Part shown: positions 26,901-35,806 of the stretch, one piece after another
How positions within the stretch are numbered: the first letter of the stretch is position 1
How the letters are laid out: each line of letters begins with the position of its first letter
Source: Treponema sp.
GTDB taxonomy: Bacteria > Spirochaetota > Spirochaetia > Treponematales > Treponemataceae
Assembly (NCBI GenBank): GCA_024402535.1
Contig: JAKSTN010000003.1
Coordinates: 1-64,000, forward strand
DNA length: 64,000 bases
Direction: 5' to 3'
Translations under genes and position numbers: made by a program
Notes under the pieces: model-generated
What the model saw: only the letters and a program-made list of their open reading frames with translations
Database searches by the model: none
What the model was told of the DNA's origin: nothing

Positions 26901-29900
26901 AGTTTCAGGTAATGCAGGATTAACTGTAAATGCAGAAACCTTATTAAACGGCGGTTCTGTAAACACTACAGGAAATCAACTTTATAAAAATAACGTAATT
27001 CTTGGAAATACAACAATTCTTACAGCAGCTCAGGTTCAGTTTGATGGAACAGTTTCCGGAACTTATGAATTAACTGTTAATGCAGATGCAGTGCTTAATG
27101 GTGAAACGGTAACAACTACTGGAAATAATCAGAATTATAATAAGAAAGTAACACTTCAAAAAAATACAACTCTTACAGCAGCACAGGTTCAGTTTGACGG
27201 TGAAGTTTCCGGTGGTTATGATTTGACTGTAAAAGCAAAGGCTGTGCTCAAAGGGGGTTCAGTTACTACAGCAGGAGAAAATCAGAAATATAATCAGCAT
27301 TATGAAAATATTGTAACTCTTGGAAACACCACAACCCTTACAGCAGCACAGGTTCAGTTTGATGGTGAAGTTTCTGGTGATTATGATTTAACTGTAAATG
27401 CAGAGGCACTTCTTAACGGTGGAAAGGTTACAACAACTGATAAAACTCAAGTTTATAAAAATATAGTTACTATTCAGAAAGATACTGAATTAACTGGTAG
27501 TACAGTAACTTTTGAAAATACATTAGACGGACTTTGTCCTCTTTCAATAAAAGGAAATGCCGTTTTCGGTGGCGAAGTTGGAAAAACAGATAAACTTGTT
27601 TCCTTGAATGTTGATGGAAGTGCAGAAATAAATGGCGGGGAAATTAATACTTCCTCTACTCAGCTTTATAAAGATGCTGTCACTTTAGGTAACGATACTT
27701 CGTTTGCAGGAACGACAGTTACGTTTAATTCAGATGTTACAGGAACTGGACAGAATCTTACATTTAATTCCGCTAACGCTGTTTTGAAAGGAAAAGTTTC
27801 AGTAAAAGATTTTGTCTCAAACGCAATACTTGAAAGTAAAAACGAAGCAGATGTAACAATTCAGGGTTCAGGAAAAATTGAACTCAATAAAACTTTTGAC
27901 CTGGATAAGGTAATTCTTGCTTCCGGTGAAAAAACTTCATTTAATGAAAATGGAAATATTGCAACAGCCACAATAACCAATGAAGGTGTCCTGGAACTTG
28001 CACAGGATAAAACAATTACTGTTTCTGGAAAACTTACCCAGAATGGAAACGGCAATAATGATATTAAGGGAAGTGTTGTTACTTCTGGAAGTGGGGAAGT
28101 AAGTTTTGCACAGAATGTTTATGTAAACGGTAATCCTTCTCCTGCACTTACTTTTGGTGGAGGTAGCGGTAAGTTCGTAATTTCAAAAAATCTTATTGTT
28201 GCACTGGAAAATGATTCAGATGAATTTAAGGTGTCATCTCCACTTACTGCAGATAATATTGTGCTGTACAGCGGAAAACTTCTGGCTGGAAAAAATATTT
28301 CTTCTGTAAAAGATTTTGTTCTTTTGGGAAGTTCATATTCTAAAGACGATGGAAATGCAGCTCATAAAGGTGAATATCTTTATACAAAGAAACGTAATGC
28401 AGAATTTAATTATAAAGATTTTGGGACTGAAACACTTCCAGATGGTTCTGCTATATCGGCTTCATATAAAGGAGAACTTTCGGTTACAGAAGGTGTTTCA
28501 TTAAACGCTGGTAAGAACTTTTATGGAAATGGATTGAAGATTTCTGGAACAGGCCTGTGGTTCCTGGACGCAGGTAAAAACAGTGACTCAAAAGAATGTT
28601 TTATTGAAGCTTATAACTGTGAAATTTCCAATTCATCAGTCCGCAATAAAGGAACAGTAAATTCGTCTTTGACAACAGGTATGGCTCAGAATTGTACTGA
28701 CAGTGGAAATAATGATGCCTGGGATTTTGATGATTTTGAAATTGTGGATGTTGAAACTGTAAGTGATTCTGTTCTGAAAGTAACTTTCAATAAACCGGTG
28801 CGCAATCATAACAGAGAATTAACTTCACTTGTAACAAAGATTCATTACGACAGTGGCACAAAATATTATTCGGAAGTTTATGATAAATATCAGTTCTCTT
28901 CCGGAACCTGGCTTACAAACGGCATTGGAACAAATGAGACTGATACAGTTTATCTTCGTACTACAGGTATTCGCTGGAATACAGATGCCGCCGGAACTTC
29001 ATCTGGAAACGAACACAGTACAGACAGTACCGATGTTCATAGAACAACGATTCCGAACCTTACATTTGACCGTAACGTTGAAGATGCTGGCTCTCCATTT
29101 GGTGTTGTGTTCACAGACCGTTTTGGAAAAATACTTAAAGATTCTGGAACTCTTTATAATAAGGTATCAGACGGTGCTTCACCGGTTCTGGTAAAAGTTG
29201 TTACAGGTCAGGAAAATCATACTCGTTATGACAGTTCCGTAGGGCCGGACAGTCAACCTTCTTATGACGCTCATAACTTTATTGAATTCGTTTATTCAGA
29301 ACCGGTTGATTTTGACAATGTTTCCGAAGGAACGGGTACACTGAACCTTGTTGCCGCCACATCTGAATTTGAAAATGAACGTGTGGAAAATTCTCTCGGA
29401 GCTGTTTCACAGGAAGGGGACAAAATAAAAGTTTCAGGACTTGCTGTATTTACAGGAAAACTGAATGCCGGAAATAGAAACAATAGAAGTAAAGATTCTA
29501 CAGTTCACAGTTTCTACAGAAAAGTTGGAATGAATCCTCATGAAATAAGACTTTCTGTTGCAGGCTATGTTGATGGAACTGTTGAAGATAATGACGGGCG
29601 TTTCTTTAAAAACTGGATCGGCTATATTGATGAAGCAGAAACTCCTTCAGGCGAAGTTAAACTTCCTTTGAAAGAAAATGGCGGATACCTTGAATGTCCT
29701 GTATTTGACCTGGCAGATCAGGCTGCAGAAAATGCCCATCCGACTAGAAACAGAATTCAGTCAGTTAAGGAAGGCCTTTCTGTTACCGGCTCTTTGTGGG
29801 ATGTAACAAAACCTTCATTTGCAACTTACAGAAAAGCGGCAGTCGCCTGGAATGATGAACTTCTGAATGGTCATTTTGAAGCAATCGGTTCTACTGTAGA

Positions 29901-31878
29901 CGGTACCTCTTCTTTGAAACGTATTGAGTTCCATATGTTTGATAATACTCCGTCTTATGATGAAAATACTGATTCTGCTTATTGGGTTTCTCGTAAAGGT
30001 TGGGTATCGTCAACAGGTGCTGATGCAGGTCTTGTATCTACTGATTCGGAAAATGGAACTTTCGCAGCTGATGATTTTGGTGGTTCCCGTATGTTTGACT
30101 CAAATAGAACTTCGGGTGGTATCCGCTATAGTTCAATTGTTGATTCTGCTCAAGCTTTCAAACATCTTGCAGGAGATGATTTTAATCTTAATCCTGATAC
30201 GGTTTTTGATGAAACCAAAAAGGCTTATTTTAATGTAACATCACCTATTTTTATTGCTACAGAAGGTTCTGTTCGTACACCTAATTATGCCGATTCTCCA
30301 TATTTTGGTTTAACTCTTAAGGAATCGATTCCTTCTGTAAAAACTACTTTTATAGTTTCTTATGATGATACAAAGGGTTTTGTAACAGATCTTGCGGGTA
30401 ACCGTCTTGATTCTGCAAAAATCAGAACAATTGATACAACGCCTCCAAGTTTTGTTATGTCTCTGGCTCCTGTTGGACAGAAAAAACTTTACCTTATGTT
30501 CGCAAAACGTTTGAATTTCGATGAAACTGTAAATCTTAAGAATCTGGATTCTGGCGAATCTGAAAATAAAAATCTTCTTGAGTTCTTCACAGAATCATTT
30601 GTTCTTGGATCAATTGATGGAACAGATTTTGTTGAATCTGATCTTAAGATTGATTCAAATATAAAACCTATAGTGCATCTTGGAAATTTAAATGTGTCAG
30701 ATACAGAACAAGTTAATAAAGATTACTGTAGTGTGGAAGTTTGTCTTAACAGGGAAGTAACTTACGATGATGTAAAGAATCTTTATGTTCAGTGTAAGCC
30801 TTTAGGGAATAAATTCCAGGATCCTGTAACAGGGCTTGATACAAAGGTTGCAACTTTTGTTCAGGATGATACGGGTGTTGGAAATTATCTTCCTGCATAT
30901 TCTGCACACTCATTAAGTGATTTTGCTGTAAATGCAGTAAATCCGGTTTATGCATATAATGCAGCCTTTAATGCACAAAATGATGCCACAAAATCAGGGC
31001 TCGTCCAGAAAAATCTTTTTGGTGAAAATTCATTTGGTGTGCATGACTGGGATGCGGAACAGAAAAATTTCGGAACTCTTTTACCTGATGATGAAATTCA
31101 TATAATTGCTTCTGCAGTTTCAAAGGATGCAATGAATTCAAGAATTTATCTGGATAACAGTCCTGAAAGCGGAACAGTTTCAGATGAATATAATCGCATT
31201 TCGGGATCCAATCTTCGTGTATGGCTTCCTGAAGTTCCAGGTCTTGAACTTTTCAAGACCATTGCATTTAAGGCAAATCCGGTTGAATCATATATTGTTA
31301 CCGATGGAAAGGTAATGGAAAATGCAGATGTTTCAAACGGAGTAGATTTCTTGGTTCCTGAAGATGCTGTAAAACTCTGGGCTTCCGGAGACCAGGTTTC
31401 GTTCCTCTTTGGAATGACTGAAAGTGACGGCTCTGATGTGCGTATGTGCCATTCACCTGTTTTTGATTATCAGACAGAAGAATACACCGTGAATAAAGAC
31501 TCGCCTCTGTTCGCATTAAGACTGAAAGATTCTTCAGATATTTTATCTCTCGATCTTTGGTCTTTCCGTCTTAAAGAAATGATTCTTCAGAAAGGTGGCG
31601 TTACAATTTTGAATAACGTTATTAACGCAGGAAATGGAGAAAAAGCAGTTGTCAGGGTTGATAATCCTAAAACGGGTAGGGTTGATGTAATTGTTATGAC
31701 TCTTGATGGCAATGTAATAGAATACCTTCACAGAGGGGAACTTGAAGCTGGTAATGAAAATTACTTTACCTGGAACGGAAAGAACCGGGCAGGAAGAGCA
31801 GTGGCACGAGGAATGTATTTTGTACGTGTAATTGGAAACGGCTTTGATGAAACCCGAAAAATCATGGTGGTAAAATAA
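20995..31878 (+). CDS. Giant repeat-rich surface protein with C-terminal FlgD-like domain
   Basis: A protein of 3,627 residues. The ATG at 20995 gives a basic n-region and the signal peptide core LAVLMVLLFCVESVWA, cut before GVYEW; an in-frame ATG at 20944 would add 17 residues and spoil that layout. Modules of the type WTG-x5-7-W-x3-5-NW occur near residues 39, 260 and 1692. The bulk is Thr/Ser/Gly/Asn-rich beta-repeat sequence like large adhesins. About six units of roughly 50 residues built on QVQFDGxVSG lie at about 1910-2170. A larger internal duplication is shared by nt 22450-22850 and 24770-25150. An Ig-like segment follows (VLKVTFNKPV, about 2600). The last 90 residues resemble a FlgD Ig-like domain, ending GMYFVRVIGNGFDETRKIMV. 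Exported; adhesion is likely but unproven. Confidence 0.8.
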   Translation: MKNRKECGKIYRRNPLFKRLAVLMVLLFCVESVWAGVYEWTGGAGDLSWTTPGNWKLNGVDAMSYPGNNGNAGNDDVVVKTASGAVNIVLPKDIQIHGFITYGQNTCTISSENFSFNVSVLLIGSSANWYRIDSSRLPNVNTDYVPNSDENKSGSLKIQGSTTVNIVMIDTSSWTESYEKKNELSVSYGASVNISTWETGSNTQEFKDESGNIIGTNTNRVQLEIEGNVVSETVNGSATDELKSEIEKNPNAVNVNENTFIWTGNAGDGKWSTAGNWKNNVVPNANTAEVLIKGTASSITIESAESFTVKTLNFSDNPSLKISGTLTIEENLGSAFNIIDSESVGKLIVAKNIIPPKSFDSSTLEIECKNLELTKNFKTKALSINDTGIVTFNGSEDQTFNVNSVSLSDVAVSKAGGKVSFLGGTTFTNFLENSTSCDYYFDGSVVFTNIPNSGKGFQTIGTVFITENCNSFNVNDDLSFIGDLIDKGTWDGTGKIIFNGTGDQTFTPKAGTTYSEIQENKSGGKLTVTSALNATAVTLTKGTDTSFNGSVTLSSFTDAVGAGNVSFNAGGTISSDTVFNTTGDVTFSGNTALSFGANTAEHTAGKTILKGNVTASTLSIGNGSLEGNSTITGYLTFNGGIDESGRCVFDRSSTANGVTLTVTNNITSTGFYSLGDARAITLVAGTATFTNNGNLKIPHSSSITANFENSGTLSAGGSGTDSACKINGTFTNTGYVIIPDGKYLNVTGTVDDSAGTGWNADNQTGTLQFTGLADQSFVNKDSRTYASINVKLNNGKTLSVSNPLTITNLKLTSGNLSFSQTVTVINYSETLTPSGAITFNGSTAIFENGVTFNTTGTVTVASRNTLSAAENKSLTFNKTDIKGTVTTTGTGTQTYKGITTLSGSISSVGNVSFDNDASLEVQSAMAEVSGADIKTPAISTSSTSNNITLKSTTGNFTTGQIGANATNKIGTGDKGFNTVTFNSEEVDLTVNSRKIFAQELKLETTGSITVNKLSFDGELKLNTASSVSLNGGSAADEKLSVKALSYENLPLYIYLSGIIEVTGIDGFVIPVKAGPVYIPVALSDATKIITTGTDAPVTLYDNITGGKNLTVTNAGIFTLNETSAVSDPATFDATPASSCSVGTFIQDGAGAVNIAGDISASGDISFASDVSLSDNVVLITDSGKTVNFTGGNTSVSDSASGNTLIVTGGTLVVNKTNQSNTLAVNIPVIANSDFTVTQGTVTGNGDATVKGNFSDAGTWSGTGKIILSGSADQTFTPGTSTYQNIEVNKTGKISFIANTLTVNEITLTSSENVVFGTAVELNVITDAATTGNITFEAGSSIGTDTTFVTTGQVQFGNDSSDAVSFGTNSVTHTTGKTVINGSLAAKNTSFSETELTGTITASGTADFSGKLTVNGTVDSASTLTISDDLLLSENSTFKASTINVTGGSDASNKKTISGGKILTLLNHSAGTAVEMSIADYSEITSTEIIFSPVTGKLINNGNLSVGSDISINGNFTNAGTFFLGTYIIAVSGDVTNSSIFNNNSGTVSVKGNVSNSGTWDKNTGIIKICGTGTTLISGLKDFYNLTIDSSDETGSKAVKIPAGSGNAITVSNALFIKGNSSKNLSVVSDAASPNATDSTWWYLNQDIPSVSVSYAKIGYAYSYGNISSSVTDCEEILSSDNYTTFNWFGSHKYIWTGASNSLWGTAGNWKNDKGGVFTQAPYKTDASAEIEISEGSATGADRLLILDGDISVKSFTVDAKKRVDLTSCGVTAETITNNGIIALDGTKTVPLSGSITHDDDSEIEFKGWTSGIAVQTTPAGLGLGSSTTYNFKKLLITGNASYEFEFPSGSTINADSVKINASVGKTNSLSSLKVTGISDINSNLIKTTGGQEFGDSVNLLSDIEFINTGTDSKVKFDGTVDGSVTLIVNADVDLNGPVTTNEKKQHYKKSVTILNDIALTGSQVQFDGTVSGNAGLTVNAETLLNGGSVNTTGNQLYKNNVILGNTTILTAAQVQFDGTVSGTYELTVNADAVLNGETVTTTGNNQNYNKKVTLQKNTTLTAAQVQFDGEVSGGYDLTVKAKAVLKGGSVTTAGENQKYNQHYENIVTLGNTTTLTAAQVQFDGEVSGDYDLTVNAEALLNGGKVTTTDKTQVYKNIVTIQKDTELTGSTVTFENTLDGLCPLSIKGNAVFGGEVGKTDKLVSLNVDGSAEINGGEINTSSTQLYKDAVTLGNDTSFAGTTVTFNSDVTGTGQNLTFNSANAVLKGKVSVKDFVSNAILESKNEADVTIQGSGKIELNKTFDLDKVILASGEKTSFNENGNIATATITNEGVLELAQDKTITVSGKLTQNGNGNNDIKGSVVTSGSGEVSFAQNVYVNGNPSPALTFGGGSGKFVISKNLIVALENDSDEFKVSSPLTADNIVLYSGKLLAGKNISSVKDFVLLGSSYSKDDGNAAHKGEYLYTKKRNAEFNYKDFGTETLPDGSAISASYKGELSVTEGVSLNAGKNFYGNGLKISGTGLWFLDAGKNSDSKECFIEAYNCEISNSSVRNKGTVNSSLTTGMAQNCTDSGNNDAWDFDDFEIVDVETVSDSVLKVTFNKPVRNHNRELTSLVTKIHYDSGTKYYSEVYDKYQFSSGTWLTNGIGTNETDTVYLRTTGIRWNTDAAGTSSGNEHSTDSTDVHRTTIPNLTFDRNVEDAGSPFGVVFTDRFGKILKDSGTLYNKVSDGASPVLVKVVTGQENHTRYDSSVGPDSQPSYDAHNFIEFVYSEPVDFDNVSEGTGTLNLVAATSEFENERVENSLGAVSQEGDKIKVSGLAVFTGKLNAGNRNNRSKDSTVHSFYRKVGMNPHEIRLSVAGYVDGTVEDNDGRFFKNWIGYIDEAETPSGEVKLPLKENGGYLECPVFDLADQAAENAHPTRNRIQSVKEGLSVTGSLWDVTKPSFATYRKAAVAWNDELLNGHFEAIGSTVDGTSSLKRIEFHMFDNTPSYDENTDSAYWVSRKGWVSSTGADAGLVSTDSENGTFAADDFGGSRMFDSNRTSGGIRYSSIVDSAQAFKHLAGDDFNLNPDTVFDETKKAYFNVTSPIFIATEGSVRTPNYADSPYFGLTLKESIPSVKTTFIVSYDDTKGFVTDLAGNRLDSAKIRTIDTTPPSFVMSLAPVGQKKLYLMFAKRLNFDETVNLKNLDSGESENKNLLEFFTESFVLGSIDGTDFVESDLKIDSNIKPIVHLGNLNVSDTEQVNKDYCSVEVCLNREVTYDDVKNLYVQCKPLGNKFQDPVTGLDTKVATFVQDDTGVGNYLPAYSAHSLSDFAVNAVNPVYAYNAAFNAQNDATKSGLVQKNLFGENSFGVHDWDAEQKNFGTLLPDDEIHIIASAVSKDAMNSRIYLDNSPESGTVSDEYNRISGSNLRVWLPEVPGLELFKTIAFKANPVESYIVTDGKVMENADVSNGVDFLVPEDAVKLWASGDQVSFLFGMTESDGSDVRMCHSPVFDYQTEEYTVNKDSPLFALRLKDSSDILSLDLWSFRLKEMILQKGGVTILNNVINAGNGEKAVVRVDNPKTGRVDVIVMTLDGNVIEYLHRGELEAGNENYFTWNGKNRAGRAVARGMYFVRVIGNGFDETRKIMVVK
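26720..27500 (+). repeat. Tandem 150-bp repeats inside the giant gene
   Basis: Successive units centred on CAGGTTCAGTTTGATGG recur at roughly 150-159 bp steps (about 26730, 26880, 27030, 27180, 27340 and a diverged one near 27495). Each encodes about 50 residues. They are similar enough for slippage or recombination. Confidence 0.75.
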
Positions 31879-31897
31879 AGGAGCTGCGGGGTTGTAA

Positions 31898-32929
31898 TTG
31901 AAAGATATGAATTTAAAATTAATCGCAGGTCCTATGGCTACAATCAGCCACAGAGCCTTTAGAAATATTATTGAACGCTTTGGCGGCTGTGATGAATATT
32001 TTACCGAAATGATTAACGCCGGAAGCCTTCTTGCAAACAGTCATTTTGAAAAGTTTTATATCGATCCTGCTCCGGTCCCAGAAAAAATAGTATGGCAGCT
32101 GACAGGTCATGATACTTCAAAAATGATTGAGGCTGCCGGAATTCTTTCCGCCCTTCCGGGACTTGGACTGGACCTGAATATGGGGTGCAGCGCTCCAGAT
32201 ATTTATCGTTTTGGAGCCGGTATTTCCTGGATGATAAAACCAATTGAAGAAACTCAAAAACTTGTTCAGGGCGTTGGTGATGTTGTCCGCCACTGGAATT
32301 CGCTTCATCCTGAAAGTGCTAAAAGATTTTCTGTAAAGCTCCGTCTTGGGGATGATGATTTTACAGATGAAAAATTCTTTAGTTTTACTGATATGCTTAT
32401 TGGGGAAGGGGTGCAGCTTTTGACTCTTCATCCGCGTACAAAAAAAGAAAAGCTTTCACGTCCGCCACGCTATCACTATGCGGAAGATTTGAAACGGCGT
32501 TATGGGGGAAAAATTCAGGTTTATGTAAACGGGAATGTGAAAGATAAAAATAGTTTCGAAGCTGCCTGTAAAGCATGTCCGTCGGTAGACGGCGTTATGA
32601 TCTCCCGTGCTTCGGTTTCAAAACCCTGGATTTTTTATCAGCTGAAAAATTATTTGAATACTGAATGCGAGACTGGAACTATTGAAATTGATATGGAACA
32701 GCTTGCACTGAATTATATTGATGATATTCAGCTTTATCAGCCACAGGAATTCTGGAAAACAAGACTTCAGCGTTTCTTTACGTATTATTCAGAAAATTTT
32801 AAGTTTGGACATTATGCCCAAAGTCAGTGGATTAATGCAGATTTTTCTTCAGAAAATAATGAAGATCTTCGCGCCCGCATCAGGGATTTTTTTGAAAAAT
32901 GCCCTGATGAACGGGTGAAGATTTTATAG
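31898..32929 (+). CDS. dus: tRNA-dihydrouridine synthase
   Basis: Dus enzymes are FMN-dependent and reduce uridines in the tRNA D-loop. The 343-residue protein begins LKLIAGPMATISHRAFR, has the catalytic-cysteine motif LNMGCSAPDI (the usual NxGCP with S in place of P), the Arg/Lys block SVKLRLGDDD, the phosphate-binding LLTLHPRTKKE, and GVMISRAS near the end of the barrel, followed by the helical C-terminal domain. The start is uncertain: TTG at 31898 or ATG at 31907, three codons later. It begins 20 nt after the giant gene and ends one base away from the convergent ankyrin gene, with no room for a terminator. The subfamily (DusA, B or C) is not resolved. Confidence 0.88.
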   Translation: MKDMNLKLIAGPMATISHRAFRNIIERFGGCDEYFTEMINAGSLLANSHFEKFYIDPAPVPEKIVWQLTGHDTSKMIEAAGILSALPGLGLDLNMGCSAPDIYRFGAGISWMIKPIEETQKLVQGVGDVVRHWNSLHPESAKRFSVKLRLGDDDFTDEKFFSFTDMLIGEGVQLLTLHPRTKKEKLSRPPRYHYAEDLKRRYGGKIQVYVNGNVKDKNSFEAACKACPSVDGVMISRASVSKPWIFYQLKNYLNTECETGTIEIDMEQLALNYIDDIQLYQPQEFWKTRLQRFFTYYSENFKFGHYAQSQWINADFSSENNEDLRARIRDFFEKCPDERVKIL

Positions 32930-32930
32930 T

Positions 32931-35741
32931 TTATTTTAAGAGTTCGGCAACTTCTTTATTGCCCCAGCGTTTTGCAACGTCATAAGGGGTATCGCCTGAA
33001 ATGTTTTTTACATCTTTTGGGATACCGAATGAAAGCAGGTCTTTTACTGTTTCTGTAGAAGAAGTTTTTGCTGCGTAATGAAGAACTGTATTTCCCTGAA
33101 TATCACAGTTCTTTCCTGCAGTTTTTACAATTTCTGCAATCATTTTCTTATTGTTTTTATCAAGTGCGATTGTAACGGCGTTCTGTCCTTTCTTGTTGAT
33201 TGACTGGAAAGGATTTGCTTTGTTCTGAAGAAGAATAAGTGCACGTTCAATATCATTTCCTTCAACTGCATATGTCAGAGCTGTGTAACCGTTTGAGTTG
33301 CGTCCGTCGATAGGGTAGCCCATTGAAATCAGTTCTTTCAAAAGTTTAGAAGGTACTTTTGATTTTACTGCAATATGAATTGGTGTGTTTCCATCTGAGT
33401 CTGTAATGTTTTTTGAAGTACCAAGAACAGCCTTGATAACTTTCATGTCTTTGTTCATAACGATTGAGAATGGTGTGTTTCCTGCCTTATCACGGCTCAA
33501 AGGATTTCCGCCTTCGTCACGAATCATTTTGATAATATCAATGTCTCCGATTCTTGCAGCTTCATGGTATGCGTTTACACCGTTAATTTCCTGAATTGAA
33601 GCATTTGCGTTGTAATCGAGAAGAAGTTTTACGACATCTTTATTCTGACCGCGGATTGCATCCATAAGGATTGTGCATCCTGTTGTATCACTTGAGTTTA
33701 CATCAGCGCCGTTATCAAGAAGAACTTTAGCTGTGTTCATCTTGCCGGAAAGTGCTGCTTCTGCAAGAGCTGCTTTTCCTGAAGTATTCTGGGCGTCGAT
33801 GTCGATTCCAAGTTCAAGAAGACGTTCAATTGATTTTGTTGCATCCCAGCGAACAGCCATGTGAAGTGGTGTGCTTCCAAGATTGTCGCGTTCATTAACA
33901 GGTGTTCCAACTTTTACAACTGTATTGATTACATTTTCATCGTTTGTTTTTGCTGCGCTAAAAAGAATGTTTTCTCCGTTGGCATTTTTAGCCATTGGGT
34001 TAGCTCCTTTTTCAACAAGGCTTTCAATGGCTTTTACATATTTCCATTCAGCTGCGTAATGGAGACAAGTGTTCCCCGAACCGTCAGTTGCTTTGATTGT
34101 TTTTGATGTGATAATCCAGTCCTGGACTATACCGCCGTCACGAAGTGCGATGCGCAGTGCAGAATCGCTGTCTTTGTTGATACTGAAAATATCTCCGCCT
34201 TTTTCAAGAAGTGCTTTTACGACAGGTTCCTGCTTTTTTGTACAGGCAAGATAAAGAACGTTGTTTCCGTCTGAGTTACGGATGTTCACATCTTCTGTAA
34301 GGCTGATGATATAAAGAATCTTTTCAAGAGGTGCATCGTTTATAAGTGCAATGTGAAGAGGTGTGTTACCTTCTGAGTTCTGGCTCTGAGCATTTTTTTC
34401 AGAAATAATCATTTCGAACAGTTCTTTTTCTGCTTCCAGTGCAAGAGAAAGAGGTGAAATTCCATGAGTGTCTTTTGTGTGAATATCTGCATCATGGTTT
34501 GCATAGAAACGTGTCATTTCTTTATCACGGTGCTGGATAGCAATTTCAAAAGGAGTAACACCTTCTTTGTTTTTTGCATTTACGTCAGCTCCATTTTCTA
34601 CCAGAAGTTCGAGAATTGATGAAGGGGCGTGCATCATTGTTGCAGTATGAATAAGTGTGTCACCAAAAGAATCTTTGATATTCAGGTCAGCACGGTACGA
34701 AACCATTGTCTTGTAGATTTCGTTCATCTTTTCTTTAGGCATAATTACCATAATAGGAGTTTTGCCAAGGTTATCCTGTGCGTTAATGTTTGCTCCTGAA
34801 TCCAGAATAAATCTGATGATATCAATATTTCCGTAACGAACTGCTTCATGGAGTGGTGTAGAACCTGAACTATCCTGAACATTTGTATCTGCGTCTTTTT
34901 CAAGAAGATATTTTGCAATTGCAGAATGTCCCATAATTGATGCGATATGAAGAGGTGTCTGGTTGTCTTCAAAACGCATGTCCAGGTTGCGAGAAGATAC
35001 TGCTTCCTGGAAGTATGCAAAGTCTGTAACTACTTCGTCTGCACCTGCAAGAATCAGTTTTGCTGCAATTTCAATGGAATCATCTGAATCAATTTCAAAA
35101 GCAATGTCCAGCGGTGTTTTTCCGTTTACATCTGTAATTGAAAGTGGAAGGTTTTTAGAAATGCAGGAATCTATAGCTCTTTTTGTATCGATTTTCGGGC
35201 GATTAGAGCCGTCTTCTTCTATAACCTGTGCTGTTTTAAGAACAAAATAGTGCACAAGATTCTGTCCGTATTCGTTCAGAAGGTTTCCTGTGTTTGGAGT
35301 AATGAAAATATCCATGTAACGGGCGCTGTTTTCCAGCCCAAGGTCCAGAGCCGTGACTCCGTCTGCATTCTGGCTGAAAATGTCACTTCCGTTTTCTACA
35401 AGGAGTTTTGCCGCATTGAAGGCTGTGTTGTTGATTGCTGTATGAAGAGGAGTGTCCCCGGCGTTGTTTTTATAAAGGGGATCAGCTCCTTTTATGAGAA
35501 GGAATAAAACCATATCAGAATCATCTTTTGCTGCTGCCAGATGGAGTAAAGTGTTTCCTTCGTCATCCACACTGTTAATATCAGCCAGTGGCATAAATAG
35601 ATTTTTTGCATCATCTTTCTTGTTGGCTTTATAAAGCTCGTGAGGTGTATTGGGAGTTTCATCTTTCTGTTTTGATGAACCACAACCTGAAAGAGCAATT
35701 GAAATTGCAAGAATAAGTGATACTGCTGAATATTTTTTCAT
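32931..35741 (-). CDS. Ankyrin-repeat lipoprotein
   Basis: A 936-residue exported protein. The N-terminus MKKYSAVSLILAISIALSGC ends in a lipobox, so it is a predicted lipoprotein, followed by a short polar linker. The rest is an almost unbroken array of about 25 ankyrin repeats, seen by recurring GNTPLHIA, GADVNAKN and LLLDYNA-like segments spaced near 33 residues. Ankyrin arrays bind proteins; no catalytic domain is present. A GAGG site precedes the ATG. The upstream promoter region overlaps that of the divergent map gene. Its location (periplasmic face or cell surface) cannot be told; spirochaete lipoproteins are often surface-exposed. Confidence 0.88.
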   Translation of the reverse strand: MKKYSAVSLILAISIALSGCGSSKQKDETPNTPHELYKANKKDDAKNLFMPLADINSVDDEGNTLLHLAAAKDDSDMVLFLLIKGADPLYKNNAGDTPLHTAINNTAFNAAKLLVENGSDIFSQNADGVTALDLGLENSARYMDIFITPNTGNLLNEYGQNLVHYFVLKTAQVIEEDGSNRPKIDTKRAIDSCISKNLPLSITDVNGKTPLDIAFEIDSDDSIEIAAKLILAGADEVVTDFAYFQEAVSSRNLDMRFEDNQTPLHIASIMGHSAIAKYLLEKDADTNVQDSSGSTPLHEAVRYGNIDIIRFILDSGANINAQDNLGKTPIMVIMPKEKMNEIYKTMVSYRADLNIKDSFGDTLIHTATMMHAPSSILELLVENGADVNAKNKEGVTPFEIAIQHRDKEMTRFYANHDADIHTKDTHGISPLSLALEAEKELFEMIISEKNAQSQNSEGNTPLHIALINDAPLEKILYIISLTEDVNIRNSDGNNVLYLACTKKQEPVVKALLEKGGDIFSINKDSDSALRIALRDGGIVQDWIITSKTIKATDGSGNTCLHYAAEWKYVKAIESLVEKGANPMAKNANGENILFSAAKTNDENVINTVVKVGTPVNERDNLGSTPLHMAVRWDATKSIERLLELGIDIDAQNTSGKAALAEAALSGKMNTAKVLLDNGADVNSSDTTGCTILMDAIRGQNKDVVKLLLDYNANASIQEINGVNAYHEAARIGDIDIIKMIRDEGGNPLSRDKAGNTPFSIVMNKDMKVIKAVLGTSKNITDSDGNTPIHIAVKSKVPSKLLKELISMGYPIDGRNSNGYTALTYAVEGNDIERALILLQNKANPFQSINKKGQNAVTIALDKNNKKMIAEIVKTAGKNCDIQGNTVLHYAAKTSSTETVKDLLSFGIPKDVKNISGDTPYDVAKRWGNKEVAELLK

Positions 35742-35806
35742 AATAAATACCTCTGGGTAAAAAATACCTGTTCTTTTAGAATATCGGTATTAATTTTGTG
35801 GAGTTT

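Noticed and set aside
33385..35507. Several plus-strand reading frames opposite the ankyrin lipoprotein
   Set aside because: They are antisense shadows of the repeat-coded gene, without ribosome-binding sites.
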